From a virus, in IMG/VR virus record IMGVR_UViG_3300042876_000208, positions 64,001-93,619 of that record: 29,619 bases of DNA; one strand, given 5' to 3'. This document shows, piece after piece, positions 7,778 through 15,577 of this stretch. The translations under genes were made by a program, and so were the position numbers. The notes beneath the pieces were generated by a model, which did not search any database, was not told where the DNA came from, and was given only the letters and a program-made list of their open reading frames with translations. How positions within the stretch are numbered: position 1 is the stretch's first letter; every line of letters starts with the position of its first letter.

Positions 7778-8040
7778 TAGCTTTCTGTGTCCTTGACTAT
7801 TTGAATTCCCAATGTTTTATTTTCATAATCCGGGGTAATGAATACGGAAGAATATTTCACATTATCATATTCCTCCATAGACATGGATATTGTATCTTTT
7901 TCTAGTAAGTGCATTAGGTATGCACATACCGCATATAATTCATTTCTCTCGGCATACATCGCGCTTAGAAAAGATGCCTCGTCTCTTAGTTCGTCTAACT
8001 TTTCTTCAATACGTTTAGTCACATCGTTGGGTGTCATCAT
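7777..8040 (-). CDS. Hypothetical protein, 87 aa
   Basis: The N-terminal half is helical and acidic (NDVTKRIEEKLDELRDEASF) and a second helix holds YAERNELYAVCAYLMHLLEK. The C-terminal 25 residues look like short strands. An AAAGGA site precedes two adjacent ATG codons. Its stop overlaps the resolvase start as TAATG. There is no known family. It lies directly downstream of the helicase gene and may act with it, but nothing in the sequence proves that. Confidence 0.62.
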   Translation of the reverse strand: MMTPNDVTKRIEEKLDELRDEASFLSAMYAERNELYAVCAYLMHLLEKDTISMSMEEYDNVKYSSVFITPDYENKTLGIQIVKDTES

Positions 8041-8051
8041 GTTTATCCTTT

Positions 8052-9332
8052 CTAAACTATCTTATTTGTTTCTGATTTGAAATCTAGAGTGATTGTACCG
8101 GCTGGGCCATTTCTATTCTTTAGAATAATAAATTCCATTAATCCGGCAAACTTGGTTTCCTTATTGTAATATTCATCACGATATAGTCCAACTAGAACAT
8201 CGGCATCCTCTTCAAGATAACCGGATTGTTTAATGTCGGACATAATAGGACGCTTGTTATCTCTATGTTCAACTTCACGATTTAATTGTGAAAGAGCAAC
8301 CACGCTAATATTAAGGCTATTGGCTAGGTTCTTTAACATCCTAGAAATTCTACCAAGCGTTTGAGTCATCTTATCATCACGCTCGGCAATTAGTTGCATA
8401 TAGTCTACATAAACTGCCTTAATATTATGAACCGTATAGAACTTGCGTACCATTAGTTCTATATAGTAATCATCTATCATAAAGTTTGTATCAAGATAGA
8501 TTGGTAACTTTTTAATTCTTTGAAATGACTCTTTTAGTCTATCAATAGCATCTTGCTTTAGTAAGCCAAGTCTAATGTCTGTAATTGGAACGCCCGAGTC
8601 AATTGCGGCCAATCTTTCCAACATTGTTAAATAGTTCATTTCCTTTGAGAAAATCAATGTTGGATTTCCGGCATAGCCATCATTCAAAGCGGCGTTGCAC
8701 ATCAATGCGGTTTTACCTGAACCTGGTCTACCCGAGATATACCAAAGTTCACCCGGACTCTTGCCTCCGGTTACCACATCTAGTTTCTTAAATCCCCAAG
8801 GGATACCACGCTTACCCGCGTTCTCACCAGTTCTAGACATGATTTCGTTGAATACATCGTTCATGCCTTCACTAATATGAGTAGCCTCACCACTAGTATT
8901 ATTAGTGGAGATTTGTTCTAGAATTTCACGAATGTTTTGTATCTTAGAGTCAACGTTGCTTAATGAAATATCCGAGGCTTTAATTGATGAAACGGCTGAA
9001 ATCAATCCCCTTGCTCTCGCTGAGGCTGAAATCATATTTACATACTCTAGTAAATTTTCCTTGTTGAATTCTTGAGTATAAATATAATCAAGATACTCTT
9101 TACCACCACATCTCTCTAGTTGAGCATTAGCATCTAGTGATGAAGTTAATAGGCTAATGTCCGGTACTAATCCTTTGTTTAAGATGCTTTCAATTTCCGA
9201 AAATATTGTTTGATTTGCAACTGACGAAAACATTGAAAATCTTAGACCGTTTAAATTGTATGCTAAATCAGGATTATGTACAATAATAGAGATTACGGCA
9301 ATTTCGGCTTCTGCTGAATATAGCTCACCCAT
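8052..9332 (-). CDS. DnaB-like replicative helicase
   Basis: The 426-aa protein has a DnaB N-terminal helical domain (1-140) and a RecA-fold motor: Walker A SGRPGSGKT (200-208), the strand AVYVDYMQLI as Walker B, a sensor LSQLNREVE and an SGYLEEDADVLVGLYRDEYY segment with the arginine finger region. The N-terminal domain is a little shorter than in bacterial DnaB. It should unwind DNA at the fork and work with the TOPRIM primase at 24911, which is in the distant plus-strand operon. A GGAG site lies inside the end of the upstream gene, giving an 8-nt overlap. Confidence 0.9.
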   Translation of the reverse strand: MGELYSAEAEIAVISIIVHNPDLAYNLNGLRFSMFSSVANQTIFSEIESILNKGLVPDISLLTSSLDANAQLERCGGKEYLDYIYTQEFNKENLLEYVNMISASARARGLISAVSSIKASDISLSNVDSKIQNIREILEQISTNNTSGEATHISEGMNDVFNEIMSRTGENAGKRGIPWGFKKLDVVTGGKSPGELWYISGRPGSGKTALMCNAALNDGYAGNPTLIFSKEMNYLTMLERLAAIDSGVPITDIRLGLLKQDAIDRLKESFQRIKKLPIYLDTNFMIDDYYIELMVRKFYTVHNIKAVYVDYMQLIAERDDKMTQTLGRISRMLKNLANSLNISVVALSQLNREVEHRDNKRPIMSDIKQSGYLEEDADVLVGLYRDEYYNKETKFAGLMEFIILKNRNGPAGTITLDFKSETNKIV

Positions 9333-9714
9333 TATCTAACTCCGGTATAATCAATTTTTGTTTCTTTTGTTTCTCAATTTGTTTCTCAAGGCTTAAGGCT
9401 ACCTTGTTTAAATCTTGACTTTCCACCAAAACAATTCCATACTTTTGGTCTAAACGCTTTTTAGCAAAATAGGAAAGTAATGGATATAAGCTATCAAAAT
9501 TTATTTCTGTCATGCTAGACATATCTAAGATTGAAAAGTATACTACAAACCTACCATAAATTTTTAGTAGTCTATTGAATAGAATAACTTCGTTTCTTGT
9601 AATACGTCTATCAAAAACATTTCCAAAAAATTGAGCGAGAACTAGACCGGGATTAGTTGATGACGATAATCTTTCATAATACAAATCTGCAACATTTTCA
9701 CTAAAATCTGTCAT
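9325..9714 (-). CDS. Hypothetical protein upstream of helicase, 129 aa
   Basis: The protein is mostly helical in its first half (NVADLYYERLSSSTNPGLVL), then has a hydrophobic strand (FVVYFSILDM), and ends in a basic stretch of Lys and Gln (SLEKQIEKQKKQKL). The position between ssb and the helicase gene is where helicase loaders sit in some phages (T4 gp59-like order), but no loader motif or ATPase is seen. An AGGAG site 7 nt before ATG 9714 lies just after the terminator-like hairpin. Confidence 0.6.
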   Translation of the reverse strand: MTDFSENVADLYYERLSSSTNPGLVLAQFFGNVFDRRITRNEVILFNRLLKIYGRFVVYFSILDMSSMTEINFDSLYPLLSYFAKKRLDQKYGIVLVESQDLNKVALSLEKQIEKQKKQKLIIPELDNG

Positions 9715-9731
9715 AACTTTCTCCTAGAAAT

Positions 9732-9761
9732 ACCGGAGGGTAATTTTTCATACCCTCCGGT
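9732..9761. terminator. Hairpin after the ssDNA-binding protein gene
   Basis: An 11-bp perfect stem (9732-9742 with 9751-9761) has an 8-nt loop. Read leftwards, in the direction of the operon, the tail is ATTTCT and weak, so it may be a partial terminator that keeps ssb transcripts in excess over downstream genes. Read rightwards, the T-rich tail is better. Confidence 0.7.
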
Positions 9762-9771
9762 TTATTTTAAT

Positions 9772-10578
9772 TTAGTCGTTGTTGAACAACTTTAGAACAT
9801 CATTCGCGGCATCTTCCAAAGACTGTGGTAGAACACCGTTGGGTGTAGTATTAATCTTTGCAGACTTTGGGTCGCTTGAAAGTCTACGAGCGGTGTAGAT
9901 GTCTTTCAAATCTGTACCCTTTAGCAAATCAATGATTTCTGCATCGGTAAGCGTGATAACCGCCTTTTCCAAATCGTACAAATCCTCGGGATTAACCTCT
10001 GGTTTTACACCGGGGTTTCCGGTATAGATAGGTGTAGTAACGGTTTCCTTACCACTACCCTTGACCATTAGAATTAGGTCAAAGTTTGTTAGACCAAGTG
10101 GTGTGCCTTGTGCATCTAGGATTGCATTTTCTAGAGCGGCTAGCTGTTCAAATAATGTAACACCCTTAGATAGCAACTTAACTTTATTTAATGGGCCAAC
10201 TGGAACACTAATCAATGACTCACGGCACTTTGGGCAAGATGCTAAGTTGAGGTGCTTAACTTCCTCACCGCACTTAGGACAAATCTTTACGGGTGTCTTA
10301 TCATAAACATTGATGTAGTATCTAGTACTGCGTGGAATATAACCTTTAATGTCTCTAAAGGTGTCGGGATTTTCTTGGATGATAACACGATTGTTTGCAC
10401 AAACGGGGCAATCATCACCAAGACATTTAATGCTCATACGATTGATATAGTGAGTTTCAACCGCCTTATAATCTGCATCTAGGATACGAATAACATTTGT
10501 ACCCTCGGCTAGATTGATGAATTCGGTCTTCTTAAATTCGGTCTTTGTTGCTTTGTGTTGAATAGGTGAGAATGGCAT
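9772..10578 (-). CDS. gp32-like single-stranded DNA-binding protein
   Basis: The 268-aa protein has the T4 gp32-like layout: a basic N-terminus (HKATKTEFKKTEF), an OB-fold start with GTNVIRILDADYK, zinc ligands in CLGDDCPVC (about 53-61) and two CPKC knuckles (about 98 and 114), and an acidic C-terminal tail (EDAANDVLKLFNND) that in the family binds replication partners. It coats ssDNA at the fork and in recombination. Two zinc knuckles beyond the first site are more than gp32 has. The gene has its own good ribosome site (CAGGAG) and ends at a hairpin. Confidence 0.82.
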   Translation of the reverse strand: MPFSPIQHKATKTEFKKTEFINLAEGTNVIRILDADYKAVETHYINRMSIKCLGDDCPVCANNRVIIQENPDTFRDIKGYIPRSTRYYINVYDKTPVKICPKCGEEVKHLNLASCPKCRESLISVPVGPLNKVKLLSKGVTLFEQLAALENAILDAQGTPLGLTNFDLILMVKGSGKETVTTPIYTGNPGVKPEVNPEDLYDLEKAVITLTDAEIIDLLKGTDLKDIYTARRLSSDPKSAKINTTPNGVLPQSLEDAANDVLKLFNND

Positions 10579-10581
10579 GGT

Positions 10582-10878
10582 TTAGTCTCCTGTTAATTGT
10601 TTGGTTCTTGCGAATAGTTGTTCAAACGCCGTAGTTCTTTCGCCTTCAATAAGGTCTAGAACTTTATTTGGCTCTGTAGTTGTGATTTGTTCAATCAAAA
10701 TCAAATACCGTCTATAATCGTATTCTACGTCTAGTAGCATTAAATATTCTAATAGTTTCATTGCCTCCTTGTCTAGAGCAACTTGTTGGGGAATGTTTGT
10801 TAGAGTATGGGAAAATCTCAAGTTAGCAAATTGACCCATATTAAATAATCTTTCAACTGTCAAGGTTCGTTCCATCAT
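10582..10878 (-). CDS. Hypothetical protein between ssb and recA
   Basis: About 98 aa. AAAGGAG precedes two adjacent ATG codons (10878 and 10875); either may be used. The sequence is helical with no known motif: residues 35-65 (DKEAMKLLEYLMLLDVEYDY) form a hydrophobic helix and the C-terminus is polar. Its start lies 26 nt inside the recA gene. Small accessory proteins at this place in other phages mediate recombinase loading, but no similarity to UvsY-type proteins can be claimed. Confidence 0.6.
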   Translation of the reverse strand: MMERTLTVERLFNMGQFANLRFSHTLTNIPQQVALDKEAMKLLEYLMLLDVEYDYRRYLILIEQITTTEPNKVLDLIEGERTTAFEQLFARTKQLTGD

Positions 10879-11875
10879 CAATCTCCTTTACTAAATCCTT
10901 TGTTGAATTCACTGCATTATAGCATACTTGTCTAATTGTGTCAAGTAATTCGGGATGCTCTTTCAAATAGACTATCGTTTTAGCTACACCGTTACCTAAT
11001 TGTTCCTCACCAAATTTATAGTGACCGCCGGATTTCTTTAATACACCAATACTTTCGGAAAAATTAATGAAATCCTTATAGGTTGCTATACCCTCACCAA
11101 AGATGATAGGAATTTCATAACCTCTAAATGGACTAGATAACTTATTCTTTTTGATTACAAAAGATGTAGTAATTCCTACGGCGACATTATCTTGCTTGAT
11201 TTCCTGTCCTTTAGTTAGTGAAATGATTAGAGAACAAAAATGCTTTAGAGCATGTCCACCGGGAACTGAGAAACTCTTAGAGTAAGAACCTATATTATCT
11301 CTTACTTGGTTAATAAGTAGAACTGCGGTTTTGTTTAGAGTTCTTAAGATATAAGATGAACGTCTAAAGAACTTAGCAAGTAGCTTAGGTGTAGTACCCA
11401 TTTGCAATTCATCAAGTTCTTTTTCCTTTTCAACTCCGGGGGCTAATGCACCAATAGAGTCTAGAACTATTAGACCAAACTCACCAGACTCAATGCCTTT
11501 CTCTATAATAGATAAGGCATCCTCTGCAGTATTTGGTTGTAAAAGAACGAACATATTCATTTCTAGATTTTCACCTAGAATACCATGAACAAGATTTACG
11601 TCCAACATATTTTCTACATCTATGTATAAAACTTTCTTGCCCATTTTGATAGCATTTCTAGCAATAGATAATGCTATTGTGGTTTTACCTGAACCTTCGC
11701 TACCATAGATTTCCGTAAATCTACCAACGGGAATTCCACCTGGGCCGATGGACATATCTAATGATAAACTACCCGTAGGAATGAACTCACCCGCAAGGTC
11801 TCTTCCAAAAACATCCTCGCCGAATTCATCCTCAATTAACTCTAAAAAGCTTTTATTCTCGATTATCTTAGTCAT
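10853..11875 (-). CDS. recA: RecA-family recombinase
   Basis: The 340-aa protein has the RecA core in order: PTGSLSLDMSIG.GGIP.GR (33-52), Walker A YGSEGSGKTT (57-66), Walker B LIVLDSIGALAP, then LLINQVRDNIGS and the GGHALKHF loop L2 region. It should catalyse strand exchange for recombination-dependent replication and repair. It is nearly as long as bacterial RecA but lacks the acidic C-terminal tail. It is read from the promoter at 14000-14028 with polA, 9 nt downstream of the polA stop, with an AAAGGAG site. Confidence 0.9.
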   Translation of the reverse strand: MTKIIENKSFLELIEDEFGEDVFGRDLAGEFIPTGSLSLDMSIGPGGIPVGRFTEIYGSEGSGKTTIALSIARNAIKMGKKVLYIDVENMLDVNLVHGILGENLEMNMFVLLQPNTAEDALSIIEKGIESGEFGLIVLDSIGALAPGVEKEKELDELQMGTTPKLLAKFFRRSSYILRTLNKTAVLLINQVRDNIGSYSKSFSVPGGHALKHFCSLIISLTKGQEIKQDNVAVGITTSFVIKKNKLSSPFRGYEIPIIFGEGIATYKDFINFSESIGVLKKSGGHYKFGEEQLGNGVAKTIVYLKEHPELLDTIRQVCYNAVNSTKDLVKEIDDGTNLDS

Positions 11876-11884
11876 TATTCTCCT

Positions 11885-13792
11885 TTAATGAACCCAATAG
11901 GTATCCATTGCACCCTCAACTTCGGCGGGTATTCTACCTAAAAATGGTTGTTCTACTTCTTTCATAATGTTTTCCATCCAAATCTTAGCCTCTGCTTTAA
12001 TAGTATCATCTACCTCGGCTACGATTTCATCGTGGACTTGAATTTGTAATTGAAACTTATCCCCAAAGGGATTTTCATAAAACAATTTTACTAGAGCTAA
12101 CTTTGTAATATCTGCTCCACCTCCTTGAATAATCATATTGAAACCTTCTCTTGCGATACTATTTCTGTATTTCATCAACTCTTTAGAGTCGGCAAAATCC
12201 GGTTCATCTCTAAAATATCTACGTCTACCATAAGGTGTAATAGAATATTTCTTTTCTAGAATAATCTTTTCGGCGGCACTCTTAAATGCTTTTAGTACGG
12301 GATACCCTGCATAAAAGTCATCTAGAATTCTCTTGCCTTCATCAACATTAATTTTTAGATTACGAGCTAGTCCATATTCTGAACTACCATAGATAATCGC
12401 AAAATTAACGCTCTTACCAAGACTCCTATCGGCTTTAGTTATCTCATCCTTAGTTTTTCCGGTAACAATCATCGCGGTAGCCGTGTGCATATCTATTCCA
12501 TCAATGTATGCTTGGATGATAACTGGTTCATTACTTACCGCTCCTACAAGTCTATATTCTTGCTGAGAATAGTCTACGGCTAGTAAACTCTTTCCCGGTC
12601 GTGAAATAAAGCAAGAACGATAATCACTACCTTTGGGAATGTTCTGTAGGTTAGGCTTACCCTTACCATTGCTAGAGTCACCGGATGAAAATCTACCCGT
12701 TCTAGCTCCAAGATTTAAGAACTCGGTATGAATTCTACCTGTAACCGGATTAATATGATTTAAGAAAGATAACCCATAAGTAGACTCTTTCTTCTCAAAT
12801 TCTCTAAATTCAAGAATTTTATCTACAAAATCATATTGACTTCTTTTATCTTTCAAAATCTTAGCATTTGTACTAGCAATGTCTACACCCAAAAGATTTA
12901 ACAATCTCTGCATTTGTTGATTAGAACCAAAATTAAATTCTTGTCTAACAAGCGCTTTTATCTCATCTTGAGATGTAATCATTGAAAATGCTAATCTAGC
13001 TTTCTTAGTTTTAACTTTGTCTTTGATTAGTAAATCCTCAAAGGCATTTAGGGCAGACTCGTATTTTGTATAGTCAATAGAACCAAGTAGCAAATTCTCT
13101 AAATCAATCCGGGCTTGGTCTAATTTAATCTTATTAGCATTAGCCATTGCTGTCCATTTAGGAACATCAATTAAGACACCATGATACTCCATCATAGCAA
13201 TTACCGGAACTAAATCGGACTCTAGTTTATAGACTCGCTTTAACTTGCGTTCCTCTATAAGTTTCATTTGACCCTTATAGATTTCAAGTAGATACACCAC
13301 ATCTAAAGCTGAGTATACTAAAAGTTCTTGAGTTAAACCTGTATAATTCTCATAGAAATTATGTCTTTCGGATTTATCAAGTTCTACTCCGGTATACTTT
13401 TTAACTAGACTGGCTAAACTATGAAGTACATCTCCAACTCCTAAATAAATAAGAGTTTCAGTCCACATAGTATCATGAACTTTAGTTAGTAATCTATTGA
13501 CACCTACTTTGATAATCTTTATATCAAATTTGGCATTGTGCATGATTACTAATCTTTTGGATGCAATAATACTATCTATGATTACTATAAGGGCATCTTT
13601 GCCCAAACTTTGGCAGTCAAATAGATAAGTATTACCATCTAGAAATATCTGCAGAAGATACCAGGTTACTGTAAAACAATCCAATCCAGAAGTTTCTGTA
13701 TCTAATCCTATAGGATTACTACTACTCTCCAAGTCAAATTTGAATTTTTCAAATAAACCATCAGTCAGATTGGTTACTAAATTTAATTCCAT
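11885..13792 (-). CDS. polA: Family A DNA polymerase with 3'-5' exonuclease
   Basis: The 635-aa replicative polymerase has a proofreading domain with Exo I LDTETSG (Asp31, Glu33), Exo II HNAKFD (85-90) and Exo III YSALD (Tyr160, Asp164). The polymerase domain has motif A LLAVDYSQQEYR (Asp407), motif B RSLGKSVNFAIIYG (456-469) and motif C HDE (587-589). There is no 5'-3' exonuclease domain, as usual for phage enzymes. The residue equal to E. coli Pol I Phe762 is Phe464. It is the first large gene of the leftward operon, with AAAGGAG before ATG and a leader of about 200 nt that holds a hairpin and a possible 27-aa peptide. Confidence 0.95.
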   Translation of the reverse strand: MELNLVTNLTDGLFEKFKFDLESSSNPIGLDTETSGLDCFTVTWYLLQIFLDGNTYLFDCQSLGKDALIVIIDSIIASKRLVIMHNAKFDIKIIKVGVNRLLTKVHDTMWTETLIYLGVGDVLHSLASLVKKYTGVELDKSERHNFYENYTGLTQELLVYSALDVVYLLEIYKGQMKLIEERKLKRVYKLESDLVPVIAMMEYHGVLIDVPKWTAMANANKIKLDQARIDLENLLLGSIDYTKYESALNAFEDLLIKDKVKTKKARLAFSMITSQDEIKALVRQEFNFGSNQQMQRLLNLLGVDIASTNAKILKDKRSQYDFVDKILEFREFEKKESTYGLSFLNHINPVTGRIHTEFLNLGARTGRFSSGDSSNGKGKPNLQNIPKGSDYRSCFISRPGKSLLAVDYSQQEYRLVGAVSNEPVIIQAYIDGIDMHTATAMIVTGKTKDEITKADRSLGKSVNFAIIYGSSEYGLARNLKINVDEGKRILDDFYAGYPVLKAFKSAAEKIILEKKYSITPYGRRRYFRDEPDFADSKELMKYRNSIAREGFNMIIQGGGADITKLALVKLFYENPFGDKFQLQIQVHDEIVAEVDDTIKAEAKIWMENIMKEVEQPFLGRIPAEVEGAMDTYWVH

Positions 13793-13830
13793 GCTTACTC
13801 CTTTAAATAGACATAATTATGGCACTGCTT

Positions 13831-13855
13831 GAGCTACGGAAAACCACCGTAGCTC
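13831..13855. other. Leader hairpin upstream of polA
   Basis: A 9-bp stem (13831-13839 with 13847-13855) has a 7-nt loop in the polA leader. There is no T-run in the operon direction, so this is more likely an attenuation, stability or translation-control structure than a terminator. Confidence 0.5.
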
Positions 13856-13861
13856 TAATAA

Positions 13862-13945
13862 TTATACCACCACTATAGGAATTGGAAATGCTATTATTTT
13901 TATTAATAGCAAAACTATTATCAATATGAACAAAAATGTTCTCAT
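13862..13945 (-). CDS. Possible 27-aa membrane peptide in the polA leader
   Basis: ATG 13945 to TAA 13862 encodes a peptide that is almost entirely hydrophobic (MRTFLFILIIVLLLIKIIAF plus a short tail), a single membrane segment. The ribosome site is weak (AAGAAGAG, rather far). It lies between the promoter and polA on the same transcript. It could be a real micro-protein or a leader peptide linked to the hairpin downstream. AT-rich leaders can produce such frames by chance, so confidence is limited. Confidence 0.4.
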   Translation of the reverse strand: MRTFLFILIIVLLLIKIIAFPIPIVVV

Positions 13946-13977
13946 ATGTTTTATTCTCTTCTTAAGTTTCTCTGCGG

Positions 13978-13999
13978 CACTAAAATGTTAATTTTAGTG
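13978..13999. promoter_or_regulatory. Palindrome at the transcription start of the polA operon
   Basis: An 8-bp inverted repeat (13978-13985 with 13992-13999) with a 6-nt centre directly abuts the -10 box and covers the predicted start site at about 13993. This is a typical repressor operator position. It could also form a 5' end hairpin on the RNA. Confidence 0.5.
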
Positions 14000-14028
14000 A
14001 TTTTATCATAGAAAGTCAATCCTGTCAA
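14000..14028 (-). promoter_or_regulatory. Sigma70-type promoter for the leftward replication operon
   Basis: The minus-strand -35 is TTGACA (14028-14023), the spacer is 17 nt, and the -10 is TAAAAT (14005-14000). Spacing and boxes match three other promoters in this window. It drives polA, recA and the downstream replication genes. Confidence 0.85.
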
Positions 14029-14063
14029 GGGCTGAAATAGACATTCTAATAAAATTCTTACAA

Positions 14064-14246
14064 TTAATCAATTACCCTTTTTCCTTTCATAAAGCGTATC
14101 CAATCGGCTAAATAAGCCCAATCTAGCGGGTCGGGGTCATCTGCAATGAATGGAACTGTTTGACCATGTAACCATTCACCAAATCCTTTAAATGCAGAAA
14201 TTCTTACTACTGCCATATCATTCCAAAATTTTAAAGTCTCTTTCAT
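14064..14246 (-). CDS. Hypothetical protein, 60 aa
   Basis: AAAGGAGG lies 8 nt before ATG 14246, so translation is likely. The protein is rich in aromatic residues (seven Trp or Tyr) with GFGEWLHGQTVPF and DDPDPLDWAYLADWIRF, and ends in a basic tail. It is soluble in character with no known family. It follows a 47-aa membrane protein gene whose stop overlaps the ribosome-site region. Both are read from the promoter at 14473-14501. The small size and early-type position suit a host-takeover protein, which is inference only. Confidence 0.65.
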   Translation of the reverse strand: MKETLKFWNDMAVVRISAFKGFGEWLHGQTVPFIADDPDPLDWAYLADWIRFMKGKRVID

Positions 14247-14247
14247 A

Positions 14248-14391
14248 TTAAAATCCTCCTTTAAAGTGATTTACATCTTTTGATGGGTTATTCCAATTCT
14301 CTAAAATAAGAATTGGTGACATTGCTATTATAACACACATTACAACTATTATGGAAAGAACCATAAGCGATTTATCTATTATATTCATCAT
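14248..14391 (-). CDS. Small single-pass membrane protein, 47 aa
   Basis: The frame begins with two ATG codons (14391 and 14388) after an AGAGGT site. Residues 9-30 (LMVLSIIVVMCVIIAMSPIL) form one strong membrane helix, followed by a polar tail ending HFKGGF. The stop TAA is 1 nt before the next start codon. It is the first gene of the leftward unit from the 14473-14501 promoter. Function unknown. Confidence 0.6.
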   Translation of the reverse strand: MMNIIDKSLMVLSIIVVMCVIIAMSPILILENWNNPSKDVNHFKGGF

Positions 14392-14400
14392 AGTTACCTC

Positions 14401-14429
14401 TTGACTTTCTAGCGATATTGTGCTAAAAT
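14401..14429 (+). promoter_or_regulatory. Sigma70-type promoter for the macro-domain operon
   Basis: TTGACT (14401-14406), 17-nt spacer, TGC-extended -10 TAAAAT (14424-14429). The predicted start is about 14436. It faces the opposing promoter at 14473-14501, so their transcripts overlap at the 5' ends. Confidence 0.8.
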
Positions 14430-14439
14430 TGTGTTCACG

Positions 14440-14464
14440 CTCAAGGATAAATTAGTCCCTTGAG
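14440..14464. promoter_or_regulatory. Inverted repeat between face-to-face promoters
   Basis: A 7-bp inverted repeat (14440-14446 with 14458-14464) with an 11-nt centre lies between the two predicted transcription starts (about 14436 plus, about 14466 minus). It is a candidate operator that could switch between the two units, or a hairpin in both RNAs. Confidence 0.5.
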
Positions 14465-14472
14465 AGAGTTAC

Positions 14473-14501
14473 ATTATACAACATAATAAAAGGATTGTCA
14501 A
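14473..14501 (-). promoter_or_regulatory. Consensus leftward promoter
   Basis: The minus-strand -35 is TTGACA (14501-14496), the spacer is 17 nt, and the -10 is TATAAT (14478-14473), a perfect consensus. It overlaps the ribosome-site region of the macro-domain gene on the other strand. It should drive the 47-aa and 60-aa genes. Confidence 0.85.
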
Positions 14502-14504
14502 TAG

Positions 14505-14957
14505 ATGAAAATTAAAATCGGCAACTTATGGGACTCAAAAGATGATTTAATCTTTGTGACTACTAATTCATATATAAGGAACGATGGTGCTTTAGTAATG
14601 GGTCGCGGTGCGGCTCTGGAATGTAAAACTAGATACCCCGGAATAGAATATGATTTTGGTAATATGATTTCTAGATTACATAAGGTAGGCCCAATTTCTA
14701 ATCCTAGCGAAAAGTATGGTATACTTGTACATGAAACTTTACCAATAGGTATTTTTCAAGTAAAGTATCATTTTAGAGATGTGGCAGATACAAATCTAAT
14801 TTTGTATTCTACCCAATTACTAAATGAGCTAAGTAAGACAAAAACTATTTCTATAAATTTCCCAGGAATTGGTTTTGGTCAATTAGATGAAATGCAAGTA
14901 TTACCTATAATTTCTCAACTAAGTGATAATGTTACAATCTATAGATTTAGGAGATAA
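14505..14957 (+). CDS. Macro-domain protein (ADP-ribose binding or hydrolysis)
   Basis: The 150-aa protein is a single macro domain. It starts with strands KIKIGNLWDSKDDLIFVTTN, has VTTNSYIRNDGALVMGRGAA (18-37) as the Asn and Gly-rich ADP-ribose loop, and INFPGIGFGQLD (115-126) as the second phosphate loop. Macro domains remove ADP-ribose from protein, RNA or DNA, or process ADP-ribose phosphate. The first gene of an operon with a SLOG protein, it may counter ADP-ribosylating defence (DarT-type) or recycle NAD products (inference). The GRGAA loop fits the small phage/bacterial Appr-1''-p processing group. Confidence 0.75.
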   Translation: MKIKIGNLWDSKDDLIFVTTNSYIRNDGALVMGRGAALECKTRYPGIEYDFGNMISRLHKVGPISNPSEKYGILVHETLPIGIFQVKYHFRDVADTNLILYSTQLLNELSKTKTISINFPGIGFGQLDEMQVLPIISQLSDNVTIYRFRR

Positions 14958-14958
14958 G

Positions 14959-15315
14959 ATGAAAGTAATAGTAGCGGGTTCTCGTTCTATAACAGATATT
15001 AAATATGTTATTAAGGCTATGAAAGATTCTGGATTTGAAATTGACGAACTAGTTTCCGGTGGTGCAATTGGTGTAGATAGCCTAGCAGAATCTGTAGCTA
15101 GATTTAATGGAATCCCGGTTACTCAATTCCTACCGGATTGGGTTAAGTATGGTAAACGCGCCGGATTTGTTCGTAATGCTGAAATGGCAGATTATGCCGA
15201 TGCCCTAATAGCAGTTTGGGATGGTGAATCTCATGGTACAAGCAATATGATAGAACAGGCAATGAAAAATGGATTAAAAATTTATATTTATAAGGTAGAA
15301 CAAAATGGCCAGTAA
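14959..15315 (+). CDS. SLOG-family (YspA/DUF2493-like) nucleotide-binding protein
   Basis: The 118-aa protein starts at ATG 14959, supported by AGGAG 7 nt upstream in the macro-gene end. It has the DUF2493/YspA pattern: VIVAGSRSI (3-11), LVSGGAIGVDSLAE (32-45), the segment GKRAGFVRNAEMADYAD and IAVWDGESHGTSNMI. The Rossmann-like SLOG fold binds nucleotides or ADP-ribose-type ligands and is common in phage and in conflict systems. Pairing with a macro domain points to handling of an NAD-derived molecule (inference). It could also be a sensor or a LOG-like hydrolase. Confidence 0.75.
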   Translation: MKVIVAGSRSITDIKYVIKAMKDSGFEIDELVSGGAIGVDSLAESVARFNGIPVTQFLPDWVKYGKRAGFVRNAEMADYADALIAVWDGESHGTSNMIEQAMKNGLKIYIYKVEQNGQ

Positions 15316-15535
15316 AAATAAGAATGGTGAATGGATTTGCTCTTATTGTGAAAAGGTGTATGTCCACCCACAAGATGCCGATGTTTGTAGGGAGAGCCAC
15401 GATTTAATTTTGGTTCAATTAACAAAAGAGGAATTGAATAGAATAGTACAATTTCTATTTACGAAAGATGACGATTTATTGAGTGAACAATTAGTAAAAC
15501 GATTACAAAAATATTTGAAAAATCGAGCAATTTGA
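15305..15535 (+). CDS. Small zinc-finger protein, 76 aa
   Basis: Residues 12-32 contain CSYC and CRESH, a C2-CH type zinc site (Cys12, Cys15, Cys28, His32). The rest is an acidic helix with LTKEELNRIVQFLF and a basic end. It overlaps the SLOG gene end by 11 nt and is the last gene of the macro-SLOG unit. It may bind nucleic acid or protein. I do not recognise a named family. Confidence 0.65.
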   Translation: MASKNKNGEWICSYCEKVYVHPQDADVCRESHDLILVQLTKEELNRIVQFLFTKDDDLLSEQLVKRLQKYLKNRAI

Positions 15536-15539
15536 CCCC

Positions 15540-15568
15540 TTGACAAATAAAAAGAGTTGTGCTAAAAT
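15540..15568 (+). promoter_or_regulatory. Main promoter of the tRNA array
   Basis: TTGACA (15540-15545), 17-nt spacer, -10 TAAAAT (15563-15568) with a TGC extension. It lies just after the stop of the zinc-finger gene, 62 nt before the first tRNA. No terminator separates it from the operon upstream. Confidence 0.88.
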
Positions 15569-15577
15569 AGACCCATC

